Shown here: piece after piece, positions 43,350-53,962 of the stretch | How positions within the stretch are numbered: position 1 is the first letter of the stretch | How the letters are laid out: every line of letters starts with the position of its first letter | Origin: Diospyros lotus | Taxonomy: Eukaryota > Streptophyta > Magnoliopsida > Ericales > Ebenaceae | Direction: 5' to 3' | Assembly: GCF_014633365.1 (NCBI RefSeq) | Contig: NC_068350.1 | Coordinates: forward strand, 30,371,119 to 30,435,118 | DNA: 64,000 bases | Translations under genes and position numbers: made by a program | Notes under the pieces: generated by a model | Databases searched by the model: none | What the model saw: the letters and a program-made list of their open reading frames with translations, nothing else | Told to the model about the DNA's origin: nothing

Positions 43350-46300
43350 ATGGAGAGGGAGTTGGTGGAGCTGTTCAGAGCTGCGACGAAGGCGGCCGAT
43401 GCTGCCGCCCTCGACGGAGTTTCACCTAAGGTCGACCGCTGCATCGAAGTGCTGAACCGGCTCAAGAGTTTTCCTGTGACGTATGATGTTCTCGTGAGAA
43501 CGCAGGTACCGCTGTGAAAATCCCTTGCCTTTTCGACCTAATTGCTATCCTTTCTATTTTTTTCTACCTTAGATATATTTGTATTTTTTCTTTTTTTATG
43601 TGTTTTTTTTTTTTTTTTATTGTTTTGAGAGTTAAGACTCGTAATAGAGATTGTTAGAACTTGTGTTGCGGAAGAACCTTATTTGGCTTGAATATTTTAC
43701 CATTGTTGGCCACACAGACTTCATATAAATATCTGGTATCTGTTACTGTGTTAGAACAATTTTTGTGGAATCTGGAAAATGATAGCAATATTCTCCCCAC
43801 TTCTCCTCACAGATGGTGCCAAATTGCTATTATCAAAAATACAACAATTGAATTTATAGTGCAGGAAAGTCAAGGCAAGGTAGAGCTAGGCAAGAAACTC
43901 GAGGTGACCACCAAGCCAATAGAAAAGGAAAGGCTGCTGCTTTGGGGGAGGAAATCGCACCACTGTCCATGGGAGAGCTCAACAGGCTTGAGTCTCTTGA
44001 AAAAGCAGCTGTGGTTTCGGACAAGCAGCAATATGTTAAAGCAGGAGAGAGATGGATGGCTCCCTTGGAGAGCAGCTGCAAGGCAAAATGCTGTCAGAAG
44101 GCATACGCCGATTCCTCCCGCGGGCCATCTGATGCTTACGTCAATGCAAGTCATGATCATCCCTCAGAAGCAGGTTTAATGTAGTCTTGGAGGAGAAGTG
44201 TTCATTCCTCTGGATAAGTAAGTAGCTTAGTAAGGTGTTTAGGTTTAATTATGTGTTTAGGTTTAATCATGTAATATCTTCTTTAGGTTTAATCATGCAA
44301 GATCTTCTTTAGGTTTAATCATGCAAGATCTTCTACTCCACTTAAGAGTTAAGACACCAATCCCACATAATTAAACCTAAACACCTTACTGAGCTGCTTA
44401 CTCATCTGGAGTAATGAACACTTCTTCTCCTAGACTACATTAAACTTGCTTCTACATGATGATCATGACCTGCATTGACTTAAGTATCGGGGGGGTCCCA
44501 GCAGGAGAAATCCTCGCATGCTTTCTGACAGTGTTCTGCCTTTCAGCTGTTCCCTCCCGAATAGCGGAGCTTTCTCCCTGGCAGCCATCCATCTCTGTCC
44601 CGCTTTAACATTCTGCTGCTTGTTCGAGCCCACAGCTGCTTCTCCATGAGACTCAAGACTATTGAGCTCTCTCCCAGACAGCAGTGCAAGTTTCTCCCCC
44701 AGGCAGCAGCCTTTCCTTTTCTCCCATCTTGGTGGTCACCTCAAGTTTATTGCCTAGCTCTATCTTGGCTTGACTTTCCTGCCCTATAAATTCAATTGTT
44801 GTATTTTTGACAACAACAATTTTGCTAACAAAATTCAACCAAAGCACTCTTGTGTTGAATATTCTAGTGAAAAACTGTATTGTGTTTTGGCAGAACAAAT
44901 AAACCCTAATCAAAAGTTATTTGAATGAGAGGAATTGCTTAAAATAAAGATATGACATGAGAGAGTGACAGGATTCCTTGCTTATTTACCAAGGTAAATA
45001 TGGCTTTTCAGCTAAGGTAAGTGATTGTCTGGATAGTTATCACAGCTTTTATATAACTATTCTTTGATTGGAATAGTAATAGCTATCGTTAAATGGTTAA
45101 GCTAACTTATGATTGTCTGGTTGCACTAGGTTTCAGCAGTTACTTTTTGCTCATTTCATCATTTGATTGTACTTGATGGAGCTTAAGGAGCCAAAATTAT
45201 TAACTATGATAATGTTGGGTACTTAGGGCCATGTGATCATTTAGATCTGACCTATTGATTTTTTGATTGCCCAATTATAATTAACCAAAGCCCGTGGTCT
45301 TTATTGTGGCTGTATTTTTTTTATTTTTTTTGTCTAACCATATATTTCACTTATGTGTCGAGTGCAGAATGCCACATTGCACCACCTGGTGCATGTGTTT
45401 CCGGTGCTTCACAATTCACACTGTACCAGTGGATGGTACAAGGTTGCACCCAAGCATTGCTTCTGTAAGCAATGATAAGGCGGAGGCAGCTTTTACTAAT
45501 GTCTTGTTTGCTTTTCTCTTTTCATTTGTGGGGACCTGTGATGGTACATATATGACAATATAATTCTGAAAATCCTGATTTTATCATTGTTGTCATCGAA
45601 TTTATTGTCACACATAAGCAGTGGAAAGCTGCTTGTTTTTTATGGTCACTTTTGGCTTTATTGTTAAAGACATAGAATGGGTAGTGTAAAGGAAACGCTA
45701 TACAAAGAACAATGATTTTTCAATTGATGGGATTGGCCAAAATGACAGGCCGACAGGGAAAAGAGACTAAAGACATACTGTTTGAGGTAACTATGATGTT
45801 TGTGGTGCATTTTTGTTGAAAGACTCATGTTGCAAGAAGACATTGGAACTGTTGTGAAGATGACATAGAAGTTGCCATTGGTTCACTTTTTGGGACTTAT
45901 TAATTTGAATTCCCGTTTGCTTGTTTTATTCTATTACTATCTACAGTTCGTGACCCATTGTGGTTCCATCAGATAATAGGAATCACTGGACACTTTTGCT
46001 TTATGGTTTTTTCTGTTGTGCACTAGCTAGAAAAGGAGAGCGAATTGCTTGTGTCTTGCGTTGATGTTTAGGAGGCCCCAATGAGAGGACACCAGTTCAT
46101 ATTATCAAATTTGCTTTTACTTGCTTATTTCTTTAGGTCCATATTTTCTTCCTATTTGTTATAGGAACCAACAAACATAGTTACTAAAGATAAATTACAA
46201 AGAATTCTGTATCCTATGCTAAATTTTTATCTTCAAGACATCAAACGTAGATCCAACTCACCTGGTTTCTTATAGTTGCCTCCAATTTTATTTTCTACCT

Positions 46301-49300
46301 TCCAAATTGTTGCAGAACCACATGAATAGACCCATTGAAAAGATTCCCTTGTTGGTGTACTAGAAGATGCAAGAAGCAGAAAACACCCATTTTTCTAATT
46401 TAGCACTAATCCTAATCTTACTCCATACCATATTCATAGCAGTAATGATGATAATTTCTCATCTTAAAGCCCTTTTGACCCATCAAGCACTCTTACCATT
46501 CTCAGAAATGCCCAATGTCTACACCTCAATTTCATTCCTACTATGATCAGATCCTATAAAGGATTTGAGAAGTAACTTGTTTTTCTACCACAGTAGCCTA
46601 TATTCCATTGGATAGCAGTCATAGGCTTGGATTCCTCTTTATCCAGTTCTGGAGATGACCTTATCTGAGCCGTCTTAATGGTAGAACTTGCTTCTCTTGG
46701 ATCCCGGGGCTTTATCTTGCAGCCTAGAAAGGTTAGAAGTAAATTGCCCATTCCTACGTGAATATGGATGATTTTGGTACGTTTAACAGGAAGAGACCGT
46801 GATATACCACATGTTCTAAAGAGTGTTATGAAATGTTGTATGGTAGGGCTTGAGATGGTTTTCAAGTCAATATTTATATATTTTTAAGTATCCAATCAAA
46901 TAATATAGTCTAGTTCCTTGTTTACTTCAAATTGATCAAATGAAAACACATTCCATGGAGCATGATCAGGGTTTCTTCTTTACTTTGTTGTGCCAAAACT
47001 CTACTTCCTGTAGGTTTTGGTGTATTATATTTTGTTTTACTGTCCTAATAAAACTATAAATAGAATAAATATGGAAACCTACAAATCCACAGGATTGCTA
47101 AAGTCGCTCTTTTGAAACAAAAGCATAACGTGATTTTTAATGTGCATGCTAAATAGTAATTCATTTGGGTATATTAGTGTTTATTTGTTAACAGGTTTTA
47201 ACTTGGGTCTCAGCTTAGGGCCGTCTCACCTACACAATACTTCTGTTTTGTGCAGCATGTAACACACAGGATTGGTGAGCATGGCTTCTATCCCCACCTT
47301 GCTCAAAAGAGCTAAAATGGCTCCAAATAGATAGTTTTAGATAGTTACATGGCTATTCCTCCCAAGGAAAGTTCTAGAAACTAATTACCTTCATTGGTAA
47401 AATTATGAAACTAAAAGGAAAAACTTTGCCTCCATAATTATTTAGAAGGAAAAAAAAAAACAATCTCCATTGCCATGGGTTGTGTCATGCACAGCACTAG
47501 ACCACCACTCTCATCATTTCATGTATAACTGCAGTTAAAGAATCTTCACATCTTGTAGGAGTTTGCCCTACTCGGGGTCTTAGCCCCTTTTTTACGGATG
47601 ACATGATTCTATCCACACAATTAAGGACCTAATTCGAGTCAGACTGGCAAGTTGAGGACAACTGAGGCCACCACAACCTTCACACAGGCTAAAATTTCAA
47701 CTTAAGTGCCTAACATGGGGTTTGTTCCCTGTTTTCTTCCCTGCTGCTAGTGTATCTTGCCTGTTGGAAACTTATCCAAGAACCACTTCCAGGAACCTCT
47801 GACGTCTGACCTCATTGAGTTTGCTACAGAATCAGCACACCCCCATGCAGGTCAAACCCTATGAGGCATGGAAACTTTTCGGGGGCGCTGTTTTGGCATT
47901 TTCAAACCGTTTCCATTTCTGTCATAAAAAGTTTCTAAAATTGAAAAGGTAGCCTAGAAATGTTTCTTGGCATTTCCGAAACGTTTCCGTTTCCAAAACG
48001 TCAAGAAACATTTCTGGGCTACTTTTTCAATTTTAGAAACTTTTTATTACCATTTTGTAATATTAAGAAAATATCAAAAATCTATTTCCAATTTGGAAAC
48101 ACATTTCTATCCACGAATAGAGATGAAATTTTTTTCCGCCTCTAACTCAAAATTTTTATTTTTTCTAGAATTTGTTTCCAAAATTTGTTTGAATGCATTA
48201 TAGAATTTATGTTTATTTTTAGATTGAATAATTATTTTTAATAATTTTCTATATTAAAAATTATATTTATAAAAGGCCCCTATATTTTGTTTATTCATGC
48301 GTTCCCTTGCGTTTTTGTTTCTTACTTTTTTGAAAAATGACATTTTCCCGTTTTCGTTTTGTTTCGTATCCGTTTCCGTGCAACCTAGATCAAGCCTATA
48401 AAATGTGGCACTCTTTTGCCTTTTTCAATTTCATAATAACAAGCTCCCAATGTGAGTTTTTGGCCTCGTGACTTCTGTGAGATTTTTCTCTTTCTCTTCC
48501 TTGTGGGGGAATAATAAGGGAGTTGCCATGGTCTTGAGAAGAGCCTACAGTCCAATCATGTGAAAGTATCAGACTAAGGCCTGCTAGCAATATCATAAAC
48601 TACAAATTGGTGGCTTCCTGCTAGCACCTTGAATGGCAGGATTTTAGTTGAATCTCAGGCAGTCTGTATCATTTTTTCTGTTACTCACCTGATACTTGTA
48701 GTTGGCTATCTTCAATGGTTTATTTTATTTCGTTATTCAGTCATTTTTTAGATAAAAATGTTTCTTTCTAGATTTTTATTGTATCAATTCTTGATATTGA
48801 ATTTCAGGTTGCAAAAGGGCTTCGACCTCTCACAAAGCATCCTGAGAAGCAGATTCAGACCAAGGCTTCTGATGTGATTGAAATTTGGAAAAAGATAATC
48901 ATTAGTGAAGCAACTAAGATGAAGAGAGATGGTGTTGATATTAGAAGTCCAAAAAAGACTGTGGTTACAGAGGCAAGGACTGTTAAAATTGAGGAGGTTC
49001 GTAAGACTGCTTCAGTTGTGCTTGAAAAGGTTCCAAAAACTGAAGATTCTATGACAAAAGCTGCGAATGTTTCAAGATCAGGCACTCTGAAGGTTGAGAA
49101 GCAAATTGGAACTGTAGGGACTGCTGCAGATGAGAGGAAAGATAGGAGGGAGAGTGTTAAGGTTGAAAACACACCAAAGGAAGAGAAGCCAGCATCTAGC
49201 ATGAAGAAGCCTGTACAAGCATCTAATGCACCTCCAAAGCTGACTTCTATGATCAAATGTAATGATGCTTTGCGTGACAAAATGCGGGAACTTCTGTTAG

Positions 49301-49779
49301 AGGCCTTGTCTAAGGTTTCTAGTGAGGCTGATGAGGACATGAAGGATGAAGTAGATGCATGTGATCCAATTCGAGTTGCTGTAGCTGTAGAATCCATCAT
49401 GTTTGAGAAAATGGGTCGGTCTAATGGGCCTCAGAAGGTTAAGTACAGGTCTATAATATTCAATCTAAAGGATCCAAAGAACCCTGATTTTAGGAGGAAA
49501 GTGCTTCTTGGACAGGTGAAGCCTGAGAGGCTTGCTGATATAGCACCCGAAGAAATGGCCAGCGATGAGAGGCAACGGGAGAATAAGCAGATTAAGGACA
49601 AGGCTTTATTTGACTGTGAGCGGGGTGGTCCACCAAAAGCCACAACTGATCAGTTCAAGTGTGGCCGCTGTGGTCAACGCAAGTGCACATACTATCAACT
49701 GCAAACCAGGAGTGCAGATGAACCAATGACAACATTTGTAACGTGTGTAAACTGCAACAACCATTGGAAGTTCTGCTAG
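43350..49779 (+). CDS. TFIIS: Transcription elongation factor TFIIS (S-II), two exons
   Basis: Binds stalled RNA polymerase II in the nucleus and stimulates cleavage of the transcript so that elongation resumes. Exon 1 is 43350-43505 (52 codons, donor CAG|GTACC); exon 2 is 48808-49779 (323 codons plus stop, acceptor TTTCAG|GTT); phase 0. The product is 375 residues, the usual plant length. It begins MERELVELFRAATKAADAAA. Domain I (LW type) spans residues 1-85 (FPVTYDVLVRTQ, LTKHPEKQIQTKASDVIEIW). A Lys/Glu-rich linker follows (about 90-195). Domain II is about 196-310 (MIKCNDALRDKMRELLLEAL). The zinc ribbon has Cys337, 340, 365, 368, and RSADEPMTTF holds the catalytic Asp356-Glu357. All key residues are present and there is no frame break. 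The ATG was chosen because MEREL is the conserved plant start. Confidence 0.96.
43803..44815. repeat. ~1-kb near-palindrome of Tat-type LTR arms in the TFIIS intron
   Basis: The left arm (about 43803-44253) and the inverted right arm (about 44357-44815) match along their length: CAACAATTGAATTTATAG, GAGCTAGGCAA, GAGGTGACCACCAAG, AGAGATGGATGGCT, GTAAGGTGTTTAGGTTTAAT. The ~100-bp centre has three copies of TTTAGGTTTAATCATG. The right arm carries GACTTAAGTATCGGGGGG, the Tat R/U5 signature. On the minus strand the left end reads TTTGGCACCATCTGTGAGG, close to a Tat-type primer site, so these are LTR ends facing outward. Confidence 0.85.
47855..48390. mobile_element. Hairpin-forming element in intron 1 (MITE candidate)
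   Basis: Core arms at 47926-47985 and 47993-48045 pair almost fully: AAAAAGTTTCTAAAATTGAA against TTCAATTTTAGAAACTTTTT and AGAAATGTTTCTTG against CAAGAAACATTTCT. Flanks are rich in GTTTCCGT/GGAAACG words (47900-47990, 48345-48385) and the outer ends (GGCATGGAAAC, GTTTCCGTGCAACC) could be a degenerate terminal repeat. No target duplication was confirmed. Confidence 0.6.
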
Positions 49780-50849
49780 AGGGATTCCTGGTTGGATGGC
49801 TATTCATGCCCTGATCTACTCATAATCTGTGAAGCTCAAATTATCTTCAGCACAGCTCAACCTTTCTGGTGCAATCTTCTCTATTCTGAAGATGTAACCC
49901 CATTTATTCTCTCGGGGGCTCATCTGGTTTAGGGAATGCAGCACAGCTTTCATGATGAAATGTTTAGGTCTAAATTTTAGCGCCCCCCCCCCCCCCCCCC
50001 CCCCCCCCGCGTACCATATAAGGTACATTTCAAACAATTTTCCAATTAGACAATAGATTTTCATTTATATTTCGTAGTAGTTTTGCTTCATGTTAGTTTT
50101 AGCAGTCATGAAGAACTGACTTCATGTGAAATGGAATTTGTTGTTCCTTAACTTCTCTTTGGTTCCAGTAGAAAGAGGTACTTAGAGGCTGTGAAATTTA
50201 TTGACTGTCTCCCAGCACTTCATTGTGACTTACAATCATAAGACTTATTTGTTTTTGCTTGGCTGGGGGCATCTGCTAATTTTCATTGCTGGTGGATGAA
50301 TGCCAATTTGGTCAAAAATATGAAGGGCAGAGTCTCGTACCAGCAATGGTAAGACATACTCTTTTAGAAAAGACCAAGAGGTACTGGTTTTGATCATTTC
50401 TTTGGCCTTTGCCTCTTTTCCAGCAGAAATTCTGGTGTAAAACCTTTAGAAAAGACATGTCATGGAATCCATTAGTGACTTGCCTCTTTATACCCTCCTC
50501 TTTCTCTATCTGCATGGGCACTACTGTTCTTAGCTTATACATGCTGTATTGGATAAAAATATGCTTAAAGCCCATACATGTGTATATGCATGTATGTACT
50601 GAATTGAATAGGTGCCACTCAAAATTGTCTTAATCAAACATTTGAAGAAGCTTGAACTGGTTTAAAACCTTCCATTAGACACACAGATGTCTATGCCGGA
50701 ATAAGTATTCTTATTCATTGATTAAAAATAAATTAAATTAAAACTATCTAAAACCTTTTTTATCTATCTATTTAATTGTAAAAAAGAAGAAAAAAAAAGA
50801 CATGCTCATGGTTTCTGAGACCCAGCCATGGTTTCTGAGAAACCAAAAA
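49780..50849 (+). other. TFIIS 3' untranslated and flanking region
   Basis: T-rich sequence typical of a plant 3' end follows the stop. I could not fix a single polyadenylation signal. The C26 tract at 49983-50008 falls inside the likely 3' UTR or just beyond it. No other gene is visible. Confidence 0.4.
49983..50008. repeat. C26 homopolymer
   Basis: Twenty-six uninterrupted C on the + strand, so G26 on the minus strand, flanked by TTTAGCG and GCGTACC. Confidence 0.9.
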
Positions 50850-50874
50850 GGGGGGGGGGGGGGGGGGGGGGGGG
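50850..50874. repeat. G25 homopolymer
   Basis: Twenty-five uninterrupted G on the + strand after AACCAAAAA. A direct repeat CATGGTTTCTGAGA occurs twice just before it (50807 and 50828). An AT dinucleotide run follows at 50901-50920. Confidence 0.9.
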
Positions 50875-51640
50875 AAGAATTTGACAAATAAACTTTATCC
50901 ATATATATATATATATATATTGGATTTGTGTGTTTTGGAAAATTAAGGCTCCAAATTGGGGTTTGAGATATTCAAAGCCTTGTTTGAAAAGGGGCTCCCA
51001 AATCTAGAACCATGTTGTTTCAGATCCTACATGACGACCAAACTTATATTCAGTAATTTCTTCTTCTTTCTCTTCTTCCCCTCCCCTCCCAAACCCACCC
51101 CAACCCGCCGTCTCTTTTTGCTTTAAGAGATGAAACGTTGACATCAATGGTGGCTAGCAACCAACGGTTGATTATTATTATTTTTTTCTTTCAATCCTCT
51201 GTTAAATCAAAATACATTGACATTTTGTCATCTTGCATAACGTTTGACAAATAATTATTATTCATTTGTCATCTTACATAACGTCTATATAATAATATGG
51301 TACTTTCTGTTATTTTCAAAACGTGAAAGGTATTCCTTGTGTCACAACTCAATTTAGGATCAATAACCGACACTACACTTAACTAGTTATAGGCTTAGTT
51401 CAGTAAACTTCCCTACCTGAATGTATGTAGTGTGTTGTAACTGGAAGTGTGGCTAAGGTTGAGCACATGAGGATCTCATATTGTGATCCTTGAAATAGCA
51501 CTAGCATCTGGAGCTACAACTACAAACTATAATGGGGTCAGTAAAATAACATATTGACTCGTGATGGGAAAAGAGTATTATGACGCGAGGAAGAGTCATG
51601 CTATAGTGTTCGAAAAATGTTAACGTACGAATTTGCTAAA
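50875..51640. other. Non-coding spacer
   Basis: Contains an (AT)10 run, TTGTCATCTT/ACATAACGT words repeated at 51228 and 51271, and no recognised gene or mobile element end. Confidence 0.35.
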
Positions 51641-51667
51641 AAATTGCCAGATAGACTTCAACTTTAT

Positions 51668-51840
51668 TGAAGTCCGCCCAGCTGCTGGGCGGGGGCAGAT
51701 GATGAAATCCGCCCAGCACTGTGTTGGGCGAACTTCATCACAGATGAAGTCCGTCGGTTCAGTTCGAGCAGACTTCATCTGTGTTGAAGTCCGCCCGTTT
51801 AGTTCAGGCGGATTTCATCTATTATGAAATCTGCCCGAAC
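51668..51840. repeat. Array of ~40-bp hairpin units
   Basis: TGAAGTCCGCC and variants begin units at 51668, 51703, 51745, 51785 and 51825 (spacing 35-42 bp). Each of the first four closes with the complement, GGGCG-ACTTCAT type, after a short loop, so every unit is a small hairpin; the second pairs ATGAAATCCGCCCA with TGGGCGAACTTCAT. Confidence 0.85.
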
Positions 51841-52344
51841 TTTATTTAAACGCGCACGCAGTATATTCAAGGTGAGGTAGCAATTTCAAGATGAAGATAT
51901 TTTTATCATTTGATGTCTTTAATCATTCCGCGCATCAATCAATTCAGAGAAAGTAGAATAATCCCACAAAGAAATAGAGATGATGCAACAATTATCTATG
52001 ATCATGTTATGTCCATTAGATAATTGAGAAAAGGGATAAAGGTACACTAACATAACATGATAACAAGAGAATTATATTAAGACATGGAATAAACAAGTAG
52101 AATCAACATTTAATATTAACAGAATCACACTCGTGTACATATAATCATTAATTAAGCAGAACCATTAAAAGAGGCGAACTACTTATGCGCACATACATAT
52201 AATTATCGTATAAGGCAGAATCACTCGTGTCTATGTATATAAACACGTGCTGGACCAACGTCTAACTATCAATTACAATAAACAGGTGCTGCACCGACGT
52301 CTAACTATCAACTACATATAACATACAGTGTTTAATCAAGTTAC
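51841..52344. other. Non-coding spacer with a short tandem duplication
   Basis: A ~45-bp duplication built on GGTGCTGCACCGACGTCTAA lies at about 52243-52315. No coding domain was seen. Confidence 0.4.
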
Positions 52345-52960
52345 TCCTTGACGATGAAGAGCGATCACCCTCTTTTGTCTCGGACCAAATATCTACAAAC
52401 GGAGTTGGGGACTCGTTCTCCCGTGATCACTCTGACGCTCAAGTCAGTTCACAGGGTTATGAAAACTGGAGTATTTAGTAGAAGCTGAAGAAAAGATCCC
52501 CCTACCTGTCTTGGTCACTTGAATTTATAAGGTGACTCCTCTTACTCCTATCAAGATAAAACTTCTCCTTTCGAACTTCCAGGATAAGGATTTTGTCCCT
52601 TGCGGAGCCATGATCTTGGTGGAATGGATATGGTAATCGATTTTCAGGGGGCTCGGGATAATCCCTACCCCCATAAACTTCGAAGTGATGGTTGAGGCCA
52701 AGAAATTTGAGAAATCCTCGTTGATCAATGGCTAAGATTACTAGTCGATTTGTTGAGACGTGTCTGCCACATGTTTATCCGGGACTTGGACTAAATGGTG
52801 ACTTTGACTTGGTTCTCTGGCGAACAATTGTCTTTGTTATTATTGGTTGTTTTTTCGAGATATTGGGGTAATTATGAGCCCGATGGCATTTCCTTCATCA
52901 CTCCTAAATGACATGATAGGAAATAATTATTATAAAGTGCTACATAATTAATAATATGCA
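52345..52960 (-). mobile_element. Tat-type LTR, minus orientation (fragment)
   Basis: The minus strand carries GACTTGAGCGTCAGAGTGAT (plus 52425-52445) and matches the plus LTR at 53048-53634 throughout: ATCATGGCTCCGCAAGG, CGTGTCTCAAC-type and GGGATTATCCCGA blocks. No primer site lies beyond its U5 end. A short open frame at 52525-52728 is incidental. Confidence 0.7.
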
Positions 52961-53047
52961 ATAATAGTTAAATTTAAATTATAAGAACATGCAAGAAAAT
53001 GTAAATTAATATAATCCCACACAAGAGAACAAATCCTCTTAGTTGTC

Positions 53048-53634
53048 TGTTACTTAAGAGTGTCAAGATCACCTAATCACATTGATGAGGGAAAATGTCC
53101 TCGGGTCCATAATTACTCCAATACTCCAGAAATACAGCTAATGGTAGTAGTGACACGTGCTCGCTAGGGAGCCACTCCATTGACGTCATCCTGCTTAAGG
53201 CCAGAAAGGACACGTGGCAGATACGTCTCAACATCCCAACTAATCTGTTGCTCAGTAGAGATTCTCTGGATTCCTCGACATCAACCATCATTCCTAGGAT
53301 CATGGAGATAGGAACTATCCCGAACCCCTCGGAAATGATTATCAAATCCATATCAGTAAAGATCACAGCTCCGCAAGGAACGGGATAAGGATCCCGGCGA
53401 TTCGAAAAGGGAATCCTTATCTTGGCAAGAGGATAAAAACGAAGGCAAGAGAGAGGTAAGGGATTTTCCACTCTTCTTTTTTCCTTGAGTTCTTTAATAT
53501 ATACTGAGAAATATAGATAAACTGGTGAATTGACTTGAACGTCAGAGTGATCATGGGGGAGCAAGTCCTTGACTTCATCTCTTTGTAGGTATCTGGTCTG
53601 AGGCAGAGGAAGGTGATCGGCTACCGCATCATCA
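53048..53634 (+). mobile_element. Tat LTR, plus orientation, 5' LTR of an interrupted element
   Basis: Ends CATCATCA at 53634 directly before a Tat primer site. TATATA lies at 53498-53503 and the R/U5 signature GACTTGAACGTCAGAGTGAT at 53532. Upstream lie CACGTG at 53154-53159 and 53211-53216 and TGACGTCA at 53181-53188. The start TGTTACTTAAG at 53048 is provisional. Confidence 0.75.
53154..53216 (+). promoter_or_regulatory. bZIP-type site cluster in a Tat LTR
   Basis: Two G-box cores (CACGTG) flank a palindromic TGACGTCA within 63 bp, about 280 bp upstream of the TATA box. Such sites bind plant bZIP factors (ABF/TGA groups). Activity is inferred, not shown. Confidence 0.5.
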
Positions 53635-53653
53635 TTTGGCGCCCACCGTGGGG
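53635..53653 (+). other. Primer-binding site of the Tat element
   Basis: TTTGGCGCCCACCGTGGGG directly follows the LTR end, a primer site typical of Tat/RIRE2-like elements. Confidence 0.85.
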
Positions 53654-53720
53654 TCGAGACATTTTTTCTTTTGTCTCTCTAGTACGTTTTACCTCGACGT
53701 TCAGGTTCTCTCTCTGTCCT

Positions 53721-53962
53721 AATGGCAACCAGAAGGCACTAATCTCAGGCTGTTAACGATAACCCTGTCCCAAACCCAAGTCAGAACAATCCCCCAATGA
53801 GCCAACAAGGGAGAGAGCGTAGCCTGGACAATCCTCCTCCCCCGCCTGATCTGATCACGCTTTTGGAGAATCAGGTCCAGCGCCTAACGGAGTTGCTCAC
53901 TAGCTTCCAGGACCACCAGCACCAGCAGGCCCATCATTCTCAAGTTGGAGAAAGGCAGTATC
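53721..53962 (+). pseudogene. Tat gag N-terminus, cut by an LTR element insertion
   Basis: The ATG at 53721 gives MATRRH and then a stop. In the same frame code continues SQAVNDNPVPNPSQNNPPMS, PPPPPDLITLLENQVQRLTE and a Gln/His-rich stretch. The frame is cut after 80 codons by the large element starting at 53963. The five bases before it, GTATC, are the expected left copy of the target duplication; the right copy would be beyond the window. Confidence 0.75.

Larger units (their letters stand above)
43506..48807 (+). other. TFIIS intron 1 (5302 bp)
   Basis: Starts GTACCGC and ends TTGAATTTCAG. It is large for a plant intron and contains repeat material: an LTR-derived near-palindrome (43803-44815) and a hairpin-forming element (about 47855-48390). 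Between 44816 and 47850 I see no coding domain or repeat terminus; frames there (for example 45294-45563, 46554-46865) look like chance. Confidence 0.9.

Noticed and set aside
43661..44184. Open frames of 172 and 80 codons near the TFIIS first exon
   Set aside because: They lie in the LTR-derived palindrome in the intron, and the mirrored arm has matching antisense frames. No domain.
48855..49400. Minus-strand open frame of 181 codons
   Set aside because: It is the antisense shadow of TFIIS exon 2.
51668..51840. CRISPR-like regular repeats
   Set aside because: Units and spacers both derive from the same hairpin sequence, spacers are not unique, and the DNA is plant nuclear.
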